From: Streptomyces hilarionis
Lineage (GTDB): Bacteria; Actinomycetota; Actinomycetes; Streptomycetales; Streptomycetaceae
DNA: 64,000 nt
Assembly: GCF_024539675.1 (NCBI RefSeq)
Contig: NZ_JAHHIT010000044.1
Coordinates: forward strand, 28,156 to 92,155
Direction of reading: 5' to 3'
The notes beneath the pieces are model-generated. The model was not told where the DNA came from. It saw only the letters and a program-made list of their open reading frames with translations, and did no database searches. How positions within the stretch are numbered: the stretch's first letter is position 1; each line of letters begins with the position of its first letter. Below, one piece after another: positions 24,776 through 33,993 of this stretch. The translations under genes and the position numbers were made by a program.

Positions 24776-25990
24776 CTATGCAGGGGCGCTGCCCGCGTTC
24801 TCCTGACCGCGCAGCCCCAGGACGAGTGCCCCCTGGGGTTCTGCCCGGGTACCGAGCTCGCTCAACGCGAGAGTGAAAGCGCCGCCGTCGGCGACGGCGC
24901 CGGGCAACGCGAAGCGGCGCAGTGTCTCGTTGCAGCCGTCCAGCAGCAGTCGGCTCTCGGCGAGCTGGCCGCCGACGACGACGAGGTCGGGGTTGAGCAG
25001 GTTGCACAGCTGGGCGAGTGAGTGGCCGAGACGGCGGCCCGCGTCCTGGATCACCCGCATGCAGACCGCGTCCTGCTCGTCGGCGGCCTTGATGACCTGT
25101 TCCAGGGTCTCGGGGCCTGAAGCGCTGTTGCGGGTGCGCGCGGCACGGACCTGGGCGATCAGCGCATCGGCTCCCATCACCGTTTCCAGGCAGCCTCTCC
25201 CGCCGCACTGGCACACCGCTCCGTCGGGGTCGACGGTGAGGTGGCCGATCTCCCCGGCCATGCCCCGGTGCCCGCGCAGCACGTTGTTGTGCACGATGAT
25301 GCCTGCCCCGACCCCGGTCGACGCCTTCACGTAGACGACCGTCTCCGCGTTCTCCCTGGTTCCGTAGGTCTGTTCCGCCAGAGCGCCGAGATTGGCGTCG
25401 TTGTCGACGACGGCGCGTACGCCCAGCCAGGCTCCCAGGTCGCCGGCCGGGTCGTCGCCCGGTCGCCACGGCGGCAGGATCGGCGGGGTGAACCCGCCGG
25501 TGCGCGGGTCGATCATCCGGGGCAGGGCGATGCCGAGGGACAGCACGTCGGCCCGTCGCCGGCCCGTCTCCTCGATGGCCTCCGCGATCATCTCCTTGAC
25601 CTCGGGCAACGCCCTGTGCCAGCCCTTGCTGACGCCCTGCGCGCTGACCCGGACGCTGACCTGGTCGAATTCCTTGTCGAGTCTGCGGGCGACCACCATG
25701 GTGTGGTTCCACCCGAGGTGGACGCCCACGCCGACGTCGTCGACGGGGACGAGGGAGACTTTGCCGCCGCGGCCTTTCCCTTCCGTCTTGACCTCGGGCA
25801 CAAGTCCCGCCGTGACCAGTTCTCGCACCGCGGCCGACACCGTGGCCTGCGAAAGCATCGTGCGCCGCGCGATGTCGACCTGGGTGCCCGCCTTGATCGC
25901 AATGGCGAGGAGCACCTTCCTGCGGTTGGTGCTCCTCGTAGGGGTGACAGCCTTCGGGAGTTCTCCCAAAAGATCACGCAGCTTCCCCAT
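24776..25990 (-). CDS. ROK family transcriptional regulator
   Basis: 404 residues. The N-terminal winged helix reads STNRRKVLLAIAIKAGTQVDIARRTMLSQATVSAAVRELVTAGLV; the ROK kinase-like domain follows with VVDNDANLGALAE and the zinc-binding motif GAVCQCGGRGCLET. ROK repressors usually sense sugars or sugar phosphates. Start ATG at 25988-25990, though a little N-terminal sequence precedes the HTH. It lies upstream of the lasso cluster on the same strand, but separated by 474 bp with the repeat array, so control of the lasso genes is uncertain; it may act on the divergent serine hydrolase. Confidence 0.88.
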   Translation of the reverse strand: MGKLRDLLGELPKAVTPTRSTNRRKVLLAIAIKAGTQVDIARRTMLSQATVSAAVRELVTAGLVPEVKTEGKGRGGKVSLVPVDDVGVGVHLGWNHTMVVARRLDKEFDQVSVRVSAQGVSKGWHRALPEVKEMIAEAIEETGRRRADVLSLGIALPRMIDPRTGGFTPPILPPWRPGDDPAGDLGAWLGVRAVVDNDANLGALAEQTYGTRENAETVVYVKASTGVGAGIIVHNNVLRGHRGMAGEIGHLTVDPDGAVCQCGGRGCLETVMGADALIAQVRAARTRNSASGPETLEQVIKAADEQDAVCMRVIQDAGRRLGHSLAQLCNLLNPDLVVVGGQLAESRLLLDGCNETLRRFALPGAVADGGAFTLALSELGTRAEPQGALVLGLRGQENAGSAPA

Positions 25991-26625
25991 GGGCGCCCCC
26001 CAGCCGATGTCGGCGCTTCAACTTTGCTATGCCGAGGGGGAGATAATACCAGCGTGATCTTCGATTCGAACGGGGTCCGGCTTCGATCGGCGTACCGGAC
26101 GACAGGGAAATGGGGGTGTCCGCCATGCGAACTCGATCAATGATGTGTCGTCGAATTGGCTGAAAATGAGGAAAATATGTCGAGGGGAATCACATCCGCA
26201 CAGCAATGGACGACGTGTGAACCGAAGCGGGTGCCCCCGGCAGCAGGTCCGGAAAAGGCGCGAAACGATCTGGGTCGCTGTGGGGAGAGGCGGTGCGGCA
26301 CAAGACGTACGCGCACCGATGAGCGCGGCCGCATGGTCGAGAAGCGGATCAACTGAGCCGTGAGGGCCGTCGGCGGCAGCCGTGTGGTGCGGCCTTGGAC
26401 CCGCTGGTGTTCTTCCGTGCCTCGACCACCGGCTGTCCGGCGTCCCGAGCAGGGGAGAGGTCAACGGTTGGCCCTCCAGGGTTCCACCGGCCCGGGAGCG
26501 TGCGTCGTCGGCTCCGGCGGTCGGCAGGAGCACCCGTTGACCTCCCAGCATCCGTCCGCGGGCACTGGAGGGCGACCCTGATAGATCGTCAGGGGCGTGT
26601 AGGGGGAAGGTGGGGGTGTTTCCGG
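25991..26625. other. Divergent intergenic region, 635 bp
   Basis: Between ROK and the serine hydrolase, no confident gene. The stretch 26035-26190 is less GC-rich and may hold promoters. A 59-codon frame at 26177-26356 has a GAGGA site only four bases upstream and a basic, low-complexity product; I do not accept it as a gene. Confidence 0.4.
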
Positions 26626-27870
26626 ATGGCACGGCGAGGGCTTTTCGGAATCATGATCGTCATGACTTCGACCTTCCTTTCCCGCCGGGCCTTCGTGGGT
26701 GCGGCGCTGACGGCCGCCCTCCTCGCGACCGTGACGCCCCCTGCCGTGGCGGCTGCCGGACCGTCATCCGCGACGTCTTCCGCGTCCACCGCGCTCCCGC
26801 CGCTCGACACGGCGGCACTTCGGGCCGCGATCTCCGATCTGGACCACCCGCAGGCGACGGCTGCTCAATTGCTCGTCAGCGGCAAGGCGGGATACTGGTA
26901 CGGCACCGCAGGCGTAGCGGACAGAAGGACGGGTGTACCGGTCCGCCAGGACGACACCTTCCGGGCGGGCAGCATCACGAAGGTCTTCGTGGCGACGGCC
27001 GTTCTGCAGTTGTCGGCCGAGGGTCGGTTGGACTTGGACAAGCCGGTTCAGGACTACCTGCCAGGCCTGCTTCCTTCGGGCTACGCCCCGATCAAGATCG
27101 CTGAACTCCTGAACCACACGAGCGGGTTGCCGGACGAGCGCATCCCCGACTCCCAGCGCACCGACACCCCGGAGCAGGTCTTCGAGCACCGCTACGACCA
27201 ATGGACGCCGATGCAGCTCGTGGACACTCTGCCCGAGGATGCCCCGATGAAGTTCACGCCGGGCACGAAGCAGGAGTACCGGGGGATGAACTACGTCCTG
27301 GCGGCGCTGCTGATCGAAAAGGTGACGGGCAAGCCGTACGGCAAGGTGATCGGCGACCGCATCCTGCGCCCGCTGGGCCTGTGTCACACGTCCTTCCCGG
27401 GCAACGACCCGAAGATCCACGGCCCGCACGTCCACGGCTACCTGGCGATGTCGGACGGCACGCTGCGGGACGTGACGGAGTACAACCAGTCCGAGGCGTG
27501 GGGGGAGGGCGAACTCCTCTCGACGACGCGCGATCTGGACCGTTTCATCACCGCCTTGTTCACGCCGGGCAAACTGCTGCCGAGGGCGACGCTGGACAAG
27601 ATGTTCGAGTTGCCGGCACCGGAAGTGCGGATGGTGGACGGCTCCCCGGCCCGCTACAGCGTGGGCCTCCAGACGGTCACGGTCAACGGCGTGGCCCTGT
27701 GGGGCAAGACGGGGGAGCGGTACGGGTACAACTCGGCCATGATGGCGACGCGGGACCTTCGGCGCAGCGCGGTGTACTCGTGGACGCCGACGCACCGCGA
27801 CGCCAGCCAGCTCCAGATGGTGCTGCGGATAGCGGATGCGGTCACGAAGCCGGCGGCGGCCTCGCGGTAG
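26626..27870 (+). CDS. Exported serine hydrolase / DD-peptidase-like (R61 type)
   Basis: 414 residues from ATG 26626, preceded by GGTGGGGGTG; ATG 26653 and 26662 are alternatives. The N-terminus carries a twin-arginine-like SRRAFVGAALTAALLATVTPPAVAAA signal, so export is likely. Beta-lactamase/DD-carboxypeptidase fold: SxxK is SITK (116-119), the second motif is YRG (218-220) in place of YSN, and a late KTG follows LWG. The YRG change removes the usual Asn. It may be a DD-peptidase, esterase or pseudo-hydrolase. It stands alone, divergent from the ROK regulator. Confidence 0.85.
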   Translation: MARRGLFGIMIVMTSTFLSRRAFVGAALTAALLATVTPPAVAAAGPSSATSSASTALPPLDTAALRAAISDLDHPQATAAQLLVSGKAGYWYGTAGVADRRTGVPVRQDDTFRAGSITKVFVATAVLQLSAEGRLDLDKPVQDYLPGLLPSGYAPIKIAELLNHTSGLPDERIPDSQRTDTPEQVFEHRYDQWTPMQLVDTLPEDAPMKFTPGTKQEYRGMNYVLAALLIEKVTGKPYGKVIGDRILRPLGLCHTSFPGNDPKIHGPHVHGYLAMSDGTLRDVTEYNQSEAWGEGELLSTTRDLDRFITALFTPGKLLPRATLDKMFELPAPEVRMVDGSPARYSVGLQTVTVNGVALWGKTGERYGYNSAMMATRDLRRSAVYSWTPTHRDASQLQMVLRIADAVTKPAAASR

Positions 27871-28062
27871 AGCGGTCGGGCGCTGCCCGGCCGGTGCGCT
27901 TACCCCCCCCCGAGGGGCGGCGTGAGCTGCCCTCTGCCCAATTCCTGATCGGCGGTCAGGTGCGGAGCCGCCGGAGAAAGCCGGGAGCGTCCGTCGAAGA
28001 TCGCTGGGTAGAGTGCAGGCGCTTTGCCGCCCCAATAACGCCGTCGCCGAGGAGGCCGTCCC

Positions 28063-28761
28063 ATGGAACCCGTCACGTTGATCACCGGTGGCTCGACCGG
28101 AATCGGCGCCGCCACCGCCCGTGCCCTGCTCGAGCAAGGGCACCGCGTGGCCGTCACCGGACGCGACGCGGGCAAGCTGGCCGCCTTCGCCACCACCGCG
28201 GGGGCGGGTGAGCGGCTGCTGACGATCACCGGCGACGCCGGCGAGGCAGATGACGTCGCAGACGCCGTCCACCAGGTGCTGGACACCTGGGGCCGGCTGG
28301 ACAACGTCATAGCCAACGCCGGCTTCTCCCTGCCGGGAAACCTGGAGACCCACGCCCCTGAGGACATGCGCGCCATGATCCTCACCAACGTCCTGGGCCC
28401 CGTCCTGCTGATCAAGGAGACCCTGCCCCACCTGAGGGCCTCCACGGGCCGCATCGTGATCATCGGCTCGGTCGCCGGCGTCCGCCACACCCCCGGCAAC
28501 CTCTACTCCGTCACCAAGTGGGCCGCCCACGCCCTCGCCGAGAACACCCGTCTCCTGGTCGGCCAGGACGGAGTCGGCGTCACCGTGGTCGCCCCCGGCG
28601 TCGTGGACACCCCCTTCTGGCACGCCCGCGGCGGTACCCCCGAGGCAGCCACCACGATGACCGCGGAGCAGATCGCCGACACCATCGTGTTCGCCCTCAA
28701 CCAGCCCGCGGGCGTGGACATCAACCACATCACGGTGCGGCCGACAGGGCAGGTCGGCTGA
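28063..28761 (+). CDS. SDR family oxidoreductase
   Basis: 232 residues with classical SDR motifs: TLITGGSTGIGAATARAL cofactor site, VIANAGFSLPG (NAG), the catalytic IIGSVAG serine and YSVTKWAAHAL (YxxxK). It uses NAD(P)H to reduce or oxidise a carbonyl/alcohol; TPFWHARGG near the end resembles the group with YdfG-like members. ATG 28063 has GAGGAGGCCGTCCC upstream, a good ribosome site. Substrate unknown. It appears monocistronic. Confidence 0.88.
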   Translation: MEPVTLITGGSTGIGAATARALLEQGHRVAVTGRDAGKLAAFATTAGAGERLLTITGDAGEADDVADAVHQVLDTWGRLDNVIANAGFSLPGNLETHAPEDMRAMILTNVLGPVLLIKETLPHLRASTGRIVIIGSVAGVRHTPGNLYSVTKWAAHALAENTRLLVGQDGVGVTVVAPGVVDTPFWHARGGTPEAATTMTAEQIADTIVFALNQPAGVDINHITVRPTGQVG

Positions 28762-28773
28762 GGCGGAGTTCCC

Positions 28774-28978
28774 AAGGGCCTTGCCCCTCTCGAATTGCTG
28801 TGCGAGCTCTCTCTGCACACCGACGTCACCTTGCTGGCGATCGCCGAAGCGGTGATCTACTGAGCGCCGGTCGGCGAGCCTCTGCCGGAGCCGGTGCGTC
28901 AGAAGCTGGAGGCGGCCGTGCAGTGGCACACGCGTCCGGGCGACACCTCGGGCCCGGGGGCACCCGAGTGGCGGGGGT
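28774..28978 (+). pseudogene. ANTAR-like domain remnant (tentative)
   Basis: A frame reading PLELLCELSLHTDVTLLAIAEAVIY, an in-frame TGA at 28861-28863, then GEPLPEPVRQKLEAAVQ resembles the C-terminal part of ANTAR-domain RNA-binding proteins, with the usual VxLxDIA-type helix and a tail. No start or upstream portion is visible. The adjacent STAS gene fits, because ANTAR and STAS proteins often neighbour one another. I rate this as a decayed fragment with low confidence. Confidence 0.35.
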
Positions 28979-29347
28979 TCAGGGGTGCAGGGCGTGTTCG
29001 AGGGTGGGGTGGCAGGTGATGAGTGCGTCGACGCCGACCATTTCGAGGACGCGCAGGACGGACTCCTGCGCGCCGACGATGCGGACCCAGCCGTCGGTGG
29101 CGTCGACGGCCTGGTGGGCGGTGACGAAGACGTTGATGCCGGTGGAGTCCATGAAGGTCACACCGCTGAGGTCCGCCACGATCCGCGGCGGCGTGCCGTC
29201 GTCGTCCCCGGGCAGCAGGGCTTCGGTAAGGAGTTCCTGGACGTCATGGTCGATCTCGCCCTGGACGCTCACCACGCGGACGCCGTTGACGAGGCGCTGC
29301 GCGACGCAGAACTGCTCCGGCTGGTCGGCTGTGTCGATGTCGGTCAC
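28979..29347 (-). CDS. STAS domain anti-sigma factor antagonist
   Basis: 122 residues. The STAS core VVSVQGEIDHDVQELLTEALLPG is followed by RIVADLSGVTFMDSTGINVFVTAHQAV, with the MDSTGI motif containing the phosphorylatable serine typical of RsbV/SpoIIAA-type antagonists. Unphosphorylated, such proteins release a sigma factor from its kinase anti-sigma factor. The start is GTG 29347 with GAGGAC upstream; the long upstream open frame is not conserved. No partner kinase is adjacent, but a HATPase protein lies at 41240. Confidence 0.85.
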   Translation of the reverse strand: MTDIDTADQPEQFCVAQRLVNGVRVVSVQGEIDHDVQELLTEALLPGDDDGTPPRIVADLSGVTFMDSTGINVFVTAHQAVDATDGWVRIVGAQESVLRVLEMVGVDALITCHPTLEHALHP

Positions 29348-29800
29348 GGTGTCCTCGGTTGTGCGCGGGCGTGCCCAGGTCAGGGCCTGCGGCGTTGATT
29401 GTGCCCCGTCCACCCGGGGCACATGCTCTCGGACGGCTGTGCGGAACAAGATGCTCCGGGCAGGTACGAGGGAAGGGCGGGCAGGGGCGCACCCGCGAAC
29501 GCAGAATGAGGACCGAGCCTCGGGAATCCCCTCGCCTCCGCGAGCGCCGGTGCTGCGCCCGTCGAGCAGCTGATCCGGGCCGGCCGCCCCCTTTGGCGGG
29601 GCCGTCGCTGCTCGCCGGTGCGCCATCGCTTTCCTCGCCCAGGCAGATGCCGACCGCCCCCCCGGCCCGCCGCCCGCCCCGCACGGCTCCCGTAGCTGAG
29701 CGCGCGCTTTCGCGGGCCGGCTCAGGTCTTCCAGAGGTGTGATCCCGGTGCTGGACGTCGGTCACAACGAGGAAGACAGCCTGGTGCACCCTGCCCGCGG
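29348..29800. other. Intergenic region, about 450 bp
   Basis: Between the STAS and MFS genes, both on the minus strand. No supported gene, terminator or repeat is seen. Open frames here are arginine-rich noise. It may contain the promoter of the STAS gene. Confidence 0.35.
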
Positions 29801-31081
29801 TCAAGGCCTGCGGCCTCTGTCCACGGCCACGGGGAGGACGGGGGCCGGGCCCGCGCGGCGGGTCGTCCAGGCTTGCGGCGGCCCGGGTGCGGTCGGGCGG
29901 AAGAAGCGAGCCGTGGCCACCAGGACCACGGCGAGTGCAGCGGGTATCGCGTAGGCGAGGCGGAAGTGGCCCGTGGCCCCCAGGCCCCCGCTCGCGCCGG
30001 CTCCGACGAGTACGCCGACGTAGTTGAAGACGTTGAGCCGGGCCAGCACCGTCTCAGGGGCGTCGGGTCGCAGCCGGCCGGCCGCGGCGACGCACAACGG
30101 GGTCAGGGCGGCTATGCCGAGGCCCGCGCAGCATGCCGCGACGACCGCGTACGGCCAGCTCGGAGCCACCGCCAGGCCGGCCAGGGCGACGGCCGCGACC
30201 AGGGCCGCGGTGCGGACCACCGCCGGCGGCCCGACCCGGCGCACCATGAGGTCGGCGCCCGCCCGGCCGGTCACCGTGCCCGCCTGGTAGGCCGCGTACG
30301 CGAGCGGCGCGGCGGCCAGCGACGCGGCGAGCGTGTGGTGAAGGTAGGCGGTCGACCAGGCCGCGACCGTGGAGTCGACGACGTAGGCGACGAGCAGAAC
30401 GACGCCGAAGGGAACGAGCCGCGCCCACACTCGCCCCGGAACCGCCTCGTCCGGCGCCGGTCGGTCGCTGGACGAGGAGGGCACGGGCTTGAGGGTGTGG
30501 AGCCGGACGGTCAGCGCCAGCAGTGCCACGAGTACGGCGTGCGCGGTCAGGACGTACGGGACAGGCCAGCCCAGCCGGGAGACGCCCGCCGTCAGCAGCG
30601 CGGCTGCCACGCCGGCGGCGCTCCATGCGGCGTAGAAGGAGGAGAGGATGCTGCGCCCGTAGTGGCGTTCGACGGTGGCCGCGCGGGTGTTGACGGACAC
30701 GTCGATGGCGCCCAGCGCCAGCCCGAAGAGGACGTAGGCCGCAGAGGCCGCGGCCCGGGCGGGCGCCCATGCCACGAACAGCAGGGCCGCGGCCGCGGTC
30801 AGCACCGCCGCGCGCATGACGGGGACGGGGCCCGAGCGGCGTACGGCGGCCAGGCCCGCGAAGCTGCCGGTGCCCGCGGCCAGGGTCAGGGCGATCGTGA
30901 GGGCGGTCATCGCCAGGTCCGACAGCCCCAGGCGGCTCTCCACGGCGGGCACGGTGGTGGACACGGCGGCCACCGCCGCGCCCTGGGCGGCGAAGACGGT
31001 GGCCGTGACCCGACGGGCTCCCGAGAGCGAGCCCCCACTCACGGACCGGGGCGGAGCCGTCGCACCGACGGATGCGGTCAT
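29801..31081 (-). CDS. MFS transporter
   Basis: 426 residues with about 12 hydrophobic segments. GLALGAIDVSVNTRAATVERHYGRSILSSFYAAWSAAGVAAA resembles the FucP/YfcJ-like or sugar MFS group, where such conserved helices occur. ATG 31081 was chosen because GAGGAAGAGGG precedes it and the upstream codons are not transporter-like. Its ligand is unknown. Lies downstream of a low-complexity spacer on the same strand. Confidence 0.85.
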   Translation of the reverse strand: MTASVGATAPPRSVSGGSLSGARRVTATVFAAQGAAVAAVSTTVPAVESRLGLSDLAMTALTIALTLAAGTGSFAGLAAVRRSGPVPVMRAAVLTAAAALLFVAWAPARAAASAAYVLFGLALGAIDVSVNTRAATVERHYGRSILSSFYAAWSAAGVAAALLTAGVSRLGWPVPYVLTAHAVLVALLALTVRLHTLKPVPSSSSDRPAPDEAVPGRVWARLVPFGVVLLVAYVVDSTVAAWSTAYLHHTLAASLAAAPLAYAAYQAGTVTGRAGADLMVRRVGPPAVVRTAALVAAVALAGLAVAPSWPYAVVAACCAGLGIAALTPLCVAAAGRLRPDAPETVLARLNVFNYVGVLVGAGASGGLGATGHFRLAYAIPAALAVVLVATARFFRPTAPGPPQAWTTRRAGPAPVLPVAVDRGRRP

Positions 31082-31771
31082 GGGGAGACCCTCTTCCTGT
31101 GACGGACCGTGGACGGGCCGGCGTGCGCGAATTGGAGCAACCGTAGAAATCCGGACGGACCTGCCCGAGGACACCGACGGCCAGACGGGGGACCCTGGCG
31201 GCCAGCCGCGGACGGCCGGGACCGGTAGCCGAGGCCTTCGGGTCGAGACCCCACGGCGGCCGAGGCCGAGGAGCCGACGGTGGGGGTGGCCGGGAGTGGA
31301 TGGATCGGGTGGCCGGAAGCGGACGGTCCAGGAGCCAGGAGCCAGGAGCCAGGAGCCAGGAGCCAGGGGCCAGGAGCCAAGAGCCAGGAGCGCCAGGGGG
31401 CCGGAGCCGGAAGCCGGGCTCCTGGAGCGAAAGGCTCGGATCGAGGGGCCGACGGCCCGGGCGATCAGGAGCTCGACACCTCGGCGGACAGGAGCGAGAG
31501 CTCAGGGGCAGAGACCGAGGGCGCGCGGCCGGAAACGGACGCCCGGAGCGGGAGCCACCAGTTCGGCAGTCGTAGAACGGATGGGCTGGAGGTGCCCTGC
31601 GGGGCGGGTTCGCCTCGGCCGAGCGGCAGGGGCCTCGGTCCGGGGCGCGCCGGGGCGGTCAGCGGGGTGGCCGCCACAGCCCCCTTTGTGGCCGCACGGG
31701 CCAGTCCCGCGGTGCTTGCGTGCTGCCTACGTTCCTCCCAAGCCAACGTGGCGACCAGAGGAGGTGGACTT
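31082..31771. other. Low-complexity spacer with heptamer array
   Basis: 690 bases of GC-rich, low-complexity sequence with no supported gene. It contains the GGAGCCA tandem array (31331-31386). Further degenerate purine-rich units extend to about 31440. A promoter for the FMO operon must lie near its right end. Confidence 0.5.
31331..31386. repeat. Tandem heptamer repeat GGAGCCA
   Basis: Five exact GGAGCCA units from 31331 to 31365, then GGGGCCA, GGAGCCA and AGAGCCA, eight 7-bp units in all. It lies in a gene-free spacer between divergent genes. A slippage origin is likely; copy number may vary between strains. Confidence 0.8.
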
Positions 31772-33118
31772 GTGAAGGAGTCCGAATGCGACACGTGTGT
31801 CATTGGCGCCGGTCCCGCCGGGCTGGCAGTGGCACGCGCGCTCGGTGAGCGAGGGCTGCCCTACACGCACATCGAGCGGCACACCGGGCCGGGCGGCCTG
31901 TGGGACATCGACAACCCGGGCAGCCCGATGTACGAGTCGGCCCATTTCATCTCCAGCAAGACCCTCTCGGGCTTCGGCGGCTGGCCGATGCCGGACCACT
32001 TCGCCGACTACCCGCCGCAGCGGCAGATCCTGTCGTATCTGACGTCGTTCGCCGACGCGTACGGGCTGTCGGAACGCATCGAGTTCGGTACCGCGGTGCG
32101 CGAGGTGGCGAAGAACGCGGACGGCACCTGGACGGTCACCCGTGCCGACGGCCGCTCCAGCCGGCACGCGCAGGTGGTGGTCTGCACCGGCTCGCAGTGG
32201 CACCCCAACATCCCGGAGATCCCGGGTGACTTCAGCGGCGAGATCCGGCACACGGTCGGCTACCGCAGCGGCGACGAACTGCGCGGCAAGCGGGTCCTGG
32301 TGGTCGGCGCGGGCAACTCCGGCTGCGACATCGCCTGCGACGCGGCCCGGGCCGCCGACCATGCGGAGATCAGCATGCGCCGCGGCTACTGGTTCATCCC
32401 CAAGCACCTGTTCGGCAGGCCCGTGGACACCCTCGAAGGCGTCGGACCCCGGATGCCGAAGTGGCTGGAGCAGAGGCTGTTCGGCGCGCTGCTGCGGATC
32501 GTCAACGGCGATCCGACCCGCCTCGGCCTGCAAAAGCCGGACCACAAGCTCTTCGAGACCCACCCCACGGTCAACTCGTTGCTCCTGCACCACCTTCAGC
32601 ACGGCGACATCACCGCGCGGCCAGGGATCCTGCGCGCCGAGGGCCGCACCGTCCACTTCACCGACGGCAGCAGCAACGACTTCGACCTGATCCTCCTGGC
32701 GACCGGCTATGTGCACAAGGTGCCTGTCGCACAGGCCTACTTCGGCGACGAGCAGCACCCTGACCTGTATCTGTCGTCGTTCTCCCGCGAGCACGAGGGG
32801 CTTTTCGGCGTCGGCTTCATCGAGACCAACTCCGGCGCCTACCAGCTCTTCGACGCCCAGGCTCAGCTCATCGCCGGCTTCGTCGAGGACACTCGTCGGG
32901 GCCTGCCGAACGCCGCGCGGTTCGCCGGCATGATTCGCGGTGACCGCCCGGACCTGACCGGCGGCCTGCGGTTCGTGGACTCCCCGCGCCACACCGGATA
33001 CGTCGACAGCGCCGCGTACACCAAGTACGTCACCAAGGCCGCCGCCGCCATGGGCTGGCCCACCGAGGGCCGCCCGCCGGCCGTGCGGGCCGACCGCAGC
33101 AGGGAGACGCTGGCATGA
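31772..33118 (+). CDS. Flavin-containing monooxygenase (FMO/BVMO-like)
   Basis: 448 residues from GTG 31772, preceded by AGAGGAGGTGG. FAD site VIGAGPAGLAVARAL, NADPH site VVGAGNSGCDIACDAA, and FSGEIRHTVGY, which fits the FxGxxxHxxxY/W fingerprint of flavin monooxygenases. It oxygenates soft nucleophiles or ketones with NADPH and O2. It is first in an operon with SDR and aldehyde dehydrogenase genes joined by 4-bp overlaps, so a ketone or amine/alcohol degradative route is plausible. Confidence 0.88.
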   Translation: MKESECDTCVIGAGPAGLAVARALGERGLPYTHIERHTGPGGLWDIDNPGSPMYESAHFISSKTLSGFGGWPMPDHFADYPPQRQILSYLTSFADAYGLSERIEFGTAVREVAKNADGTWTVTRADGRSSRHAQVVVCTGSQWHPNIPEIPGDFSGEIRHTVGYRSGDELRGKRVLVVGAGNSGCDIACDAARAADHAEISMRRGYWFIPKHLFGRPVDTLEGVGPRMPKWLEQRLFGALLRIVNGDPTRLGLQKPDHKLFETHPTVNSLLLHHLQHGDITARPGILRAEGRTVHFTDGSSNDFDLILLATGYVHKVPVAQAYFGDEQHPDLYLSSFSREHEGLFGVGFIETNSGAYQLFDAQAQLIAGFVEDTRRGLPNAARFAGMIRGDRPDLTGGLRFVDSPRHTGYVDSAAYTKYVTKAAAAMGWPTEGRPPAVRADRSRETLA

Positions 33119-33993
33119 GCGGCTACGACTACACCGGCAAGGTGATGCTGGTGACCGGCGGCGCGGGTGGCATCGGCAGCGCGCTGTGCCGGCGGTTCGC
33201 GATCGGCGGCGCGGTGTGCGTCGTCGTCGACATCGACGGTGAGCGCGCGCGGCGGGTCGCGGACGCCCTGCCCGGGGACGGTCACCTGGGTCTCGGCTGC
33301 GACCTGCTGGACCGGGCGGGGGTCGCGGATCTCTTCGAGCAGGTCGCCGCCGCCTTCGGCCGTCTCGATGTGCTGGTGAACAACGTCGGCATGACCAGCA
33401 CCGAGCGGTTCGACGTGCGCCCCGTGGAGTCCATCGAGCGGGAGATCGACCTCAACATGGTCTCCCCGCTGGTGGTCACCCGGCTGGCCATTCCCCTGCT
33501 GAGGGCCTGCGCCGACCCCCGCGTCGTCACCACGTTGTCCCTCGCCGGCATCTTCCCCCAGGGGGAGACCCCGATCTACGCGGCGTCGAAGTTCGGGCTG
33601 CGCGGCGCGATGCTGTCCATCGCCCTCGACCTGGGCGCCAAGGGCATTCGTGTCGGCTCGGTACTGCCCTCGGCCACCGACACCCCGATGCTGCGCCGGG
33701 AGGCCGTCGACGGCGGCAACTCCCTGCAGTTCCAGGACCCGCCGCAGCAGCCGTCCGACGTCGTCGCCGCGGTGGTGAGCCTGCTCGACCGGCCGCGGCT
33801 CGAGGCGTATCCACGCGTCGGCGAATCGCTTCTGGTCCGCTTCTCCATGCTGGCGCCGAATCTTCTCCCCAGTCTCCTCCCGCTCTTCCGCAAGCGCGGC
33901 GAACGCGGTCTGGCCAGGTACCTGGAGGACCTGCGGCGCAGAGGTCTGGCCCGGCAGGTCGACGGCCGCTGGGAAATGGTGAAGGAGGCATGA
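33115..33993 (+). CDS. SDR family oxidoreductase
   Basis: 292 residues. SDR motifs: MLVTGGAGGIGSALCRRF, VLVNNVGM (an NNVG variant of NNAG), the catalytic TLSLAG serine and IYAASKFGLRGA (YxxxK). It carries an extra C-terminal helical part of about 60 residues with basic character (LFRKRGERGLARYLEDLRRRG). Overlaps the FMO stop by ATGA and the aldehyde dehydrogenase start by 4 bp, so it is translationally coupled. Probably an alcohol dehydrogenase step in the same pathway. Confidence 0.88.
   Translation: MSGYDYTGKVMLVTGGAGGIGSALCRRFAIGGAVCVVVDIDGERARRVADALPGDGHLGLGCDLLDRAGVADLFEQVAAAFGRLDVLVNNVGMTSTERFDVRPVESIEREIDLNMVSPLVVTRLAIPLLRACADPRVVTTLSLAGIFPQGETPIYAASKFGLRGAMLSIALDLGAKGIRVGSVLPSATDTPMLRREAVDGGNSLQFQDPPQQPSDVVAAVVSLLDRPRLEAYPRVGESLLVRFSMLAPNLLPSLLPLFRKRGERGLARYLEDLRRRGLARQVDGRWEMVKEA

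Noticed and set aside
24776..25990. ROK gene as a dedicated lasso cluster regulator
   Set aside because: It is 474 bp away across a repeat array, and nothing in the sequence ties it to the cluster; kept only as a possibility.
26177..26356. 59-codon frame with a GAGGA site
   Set aside because: The spacing of 4 bases is short and the product is basic low-complexity sequence without similarity to any family I know.
31082..31380. Minus-strand frame through the GGAGCCA array (repetitive W-L-L-A-P-G product)
   Set aside because: The product merely translates the DNA repeat; no conserved sequence or ribosome site supports it.
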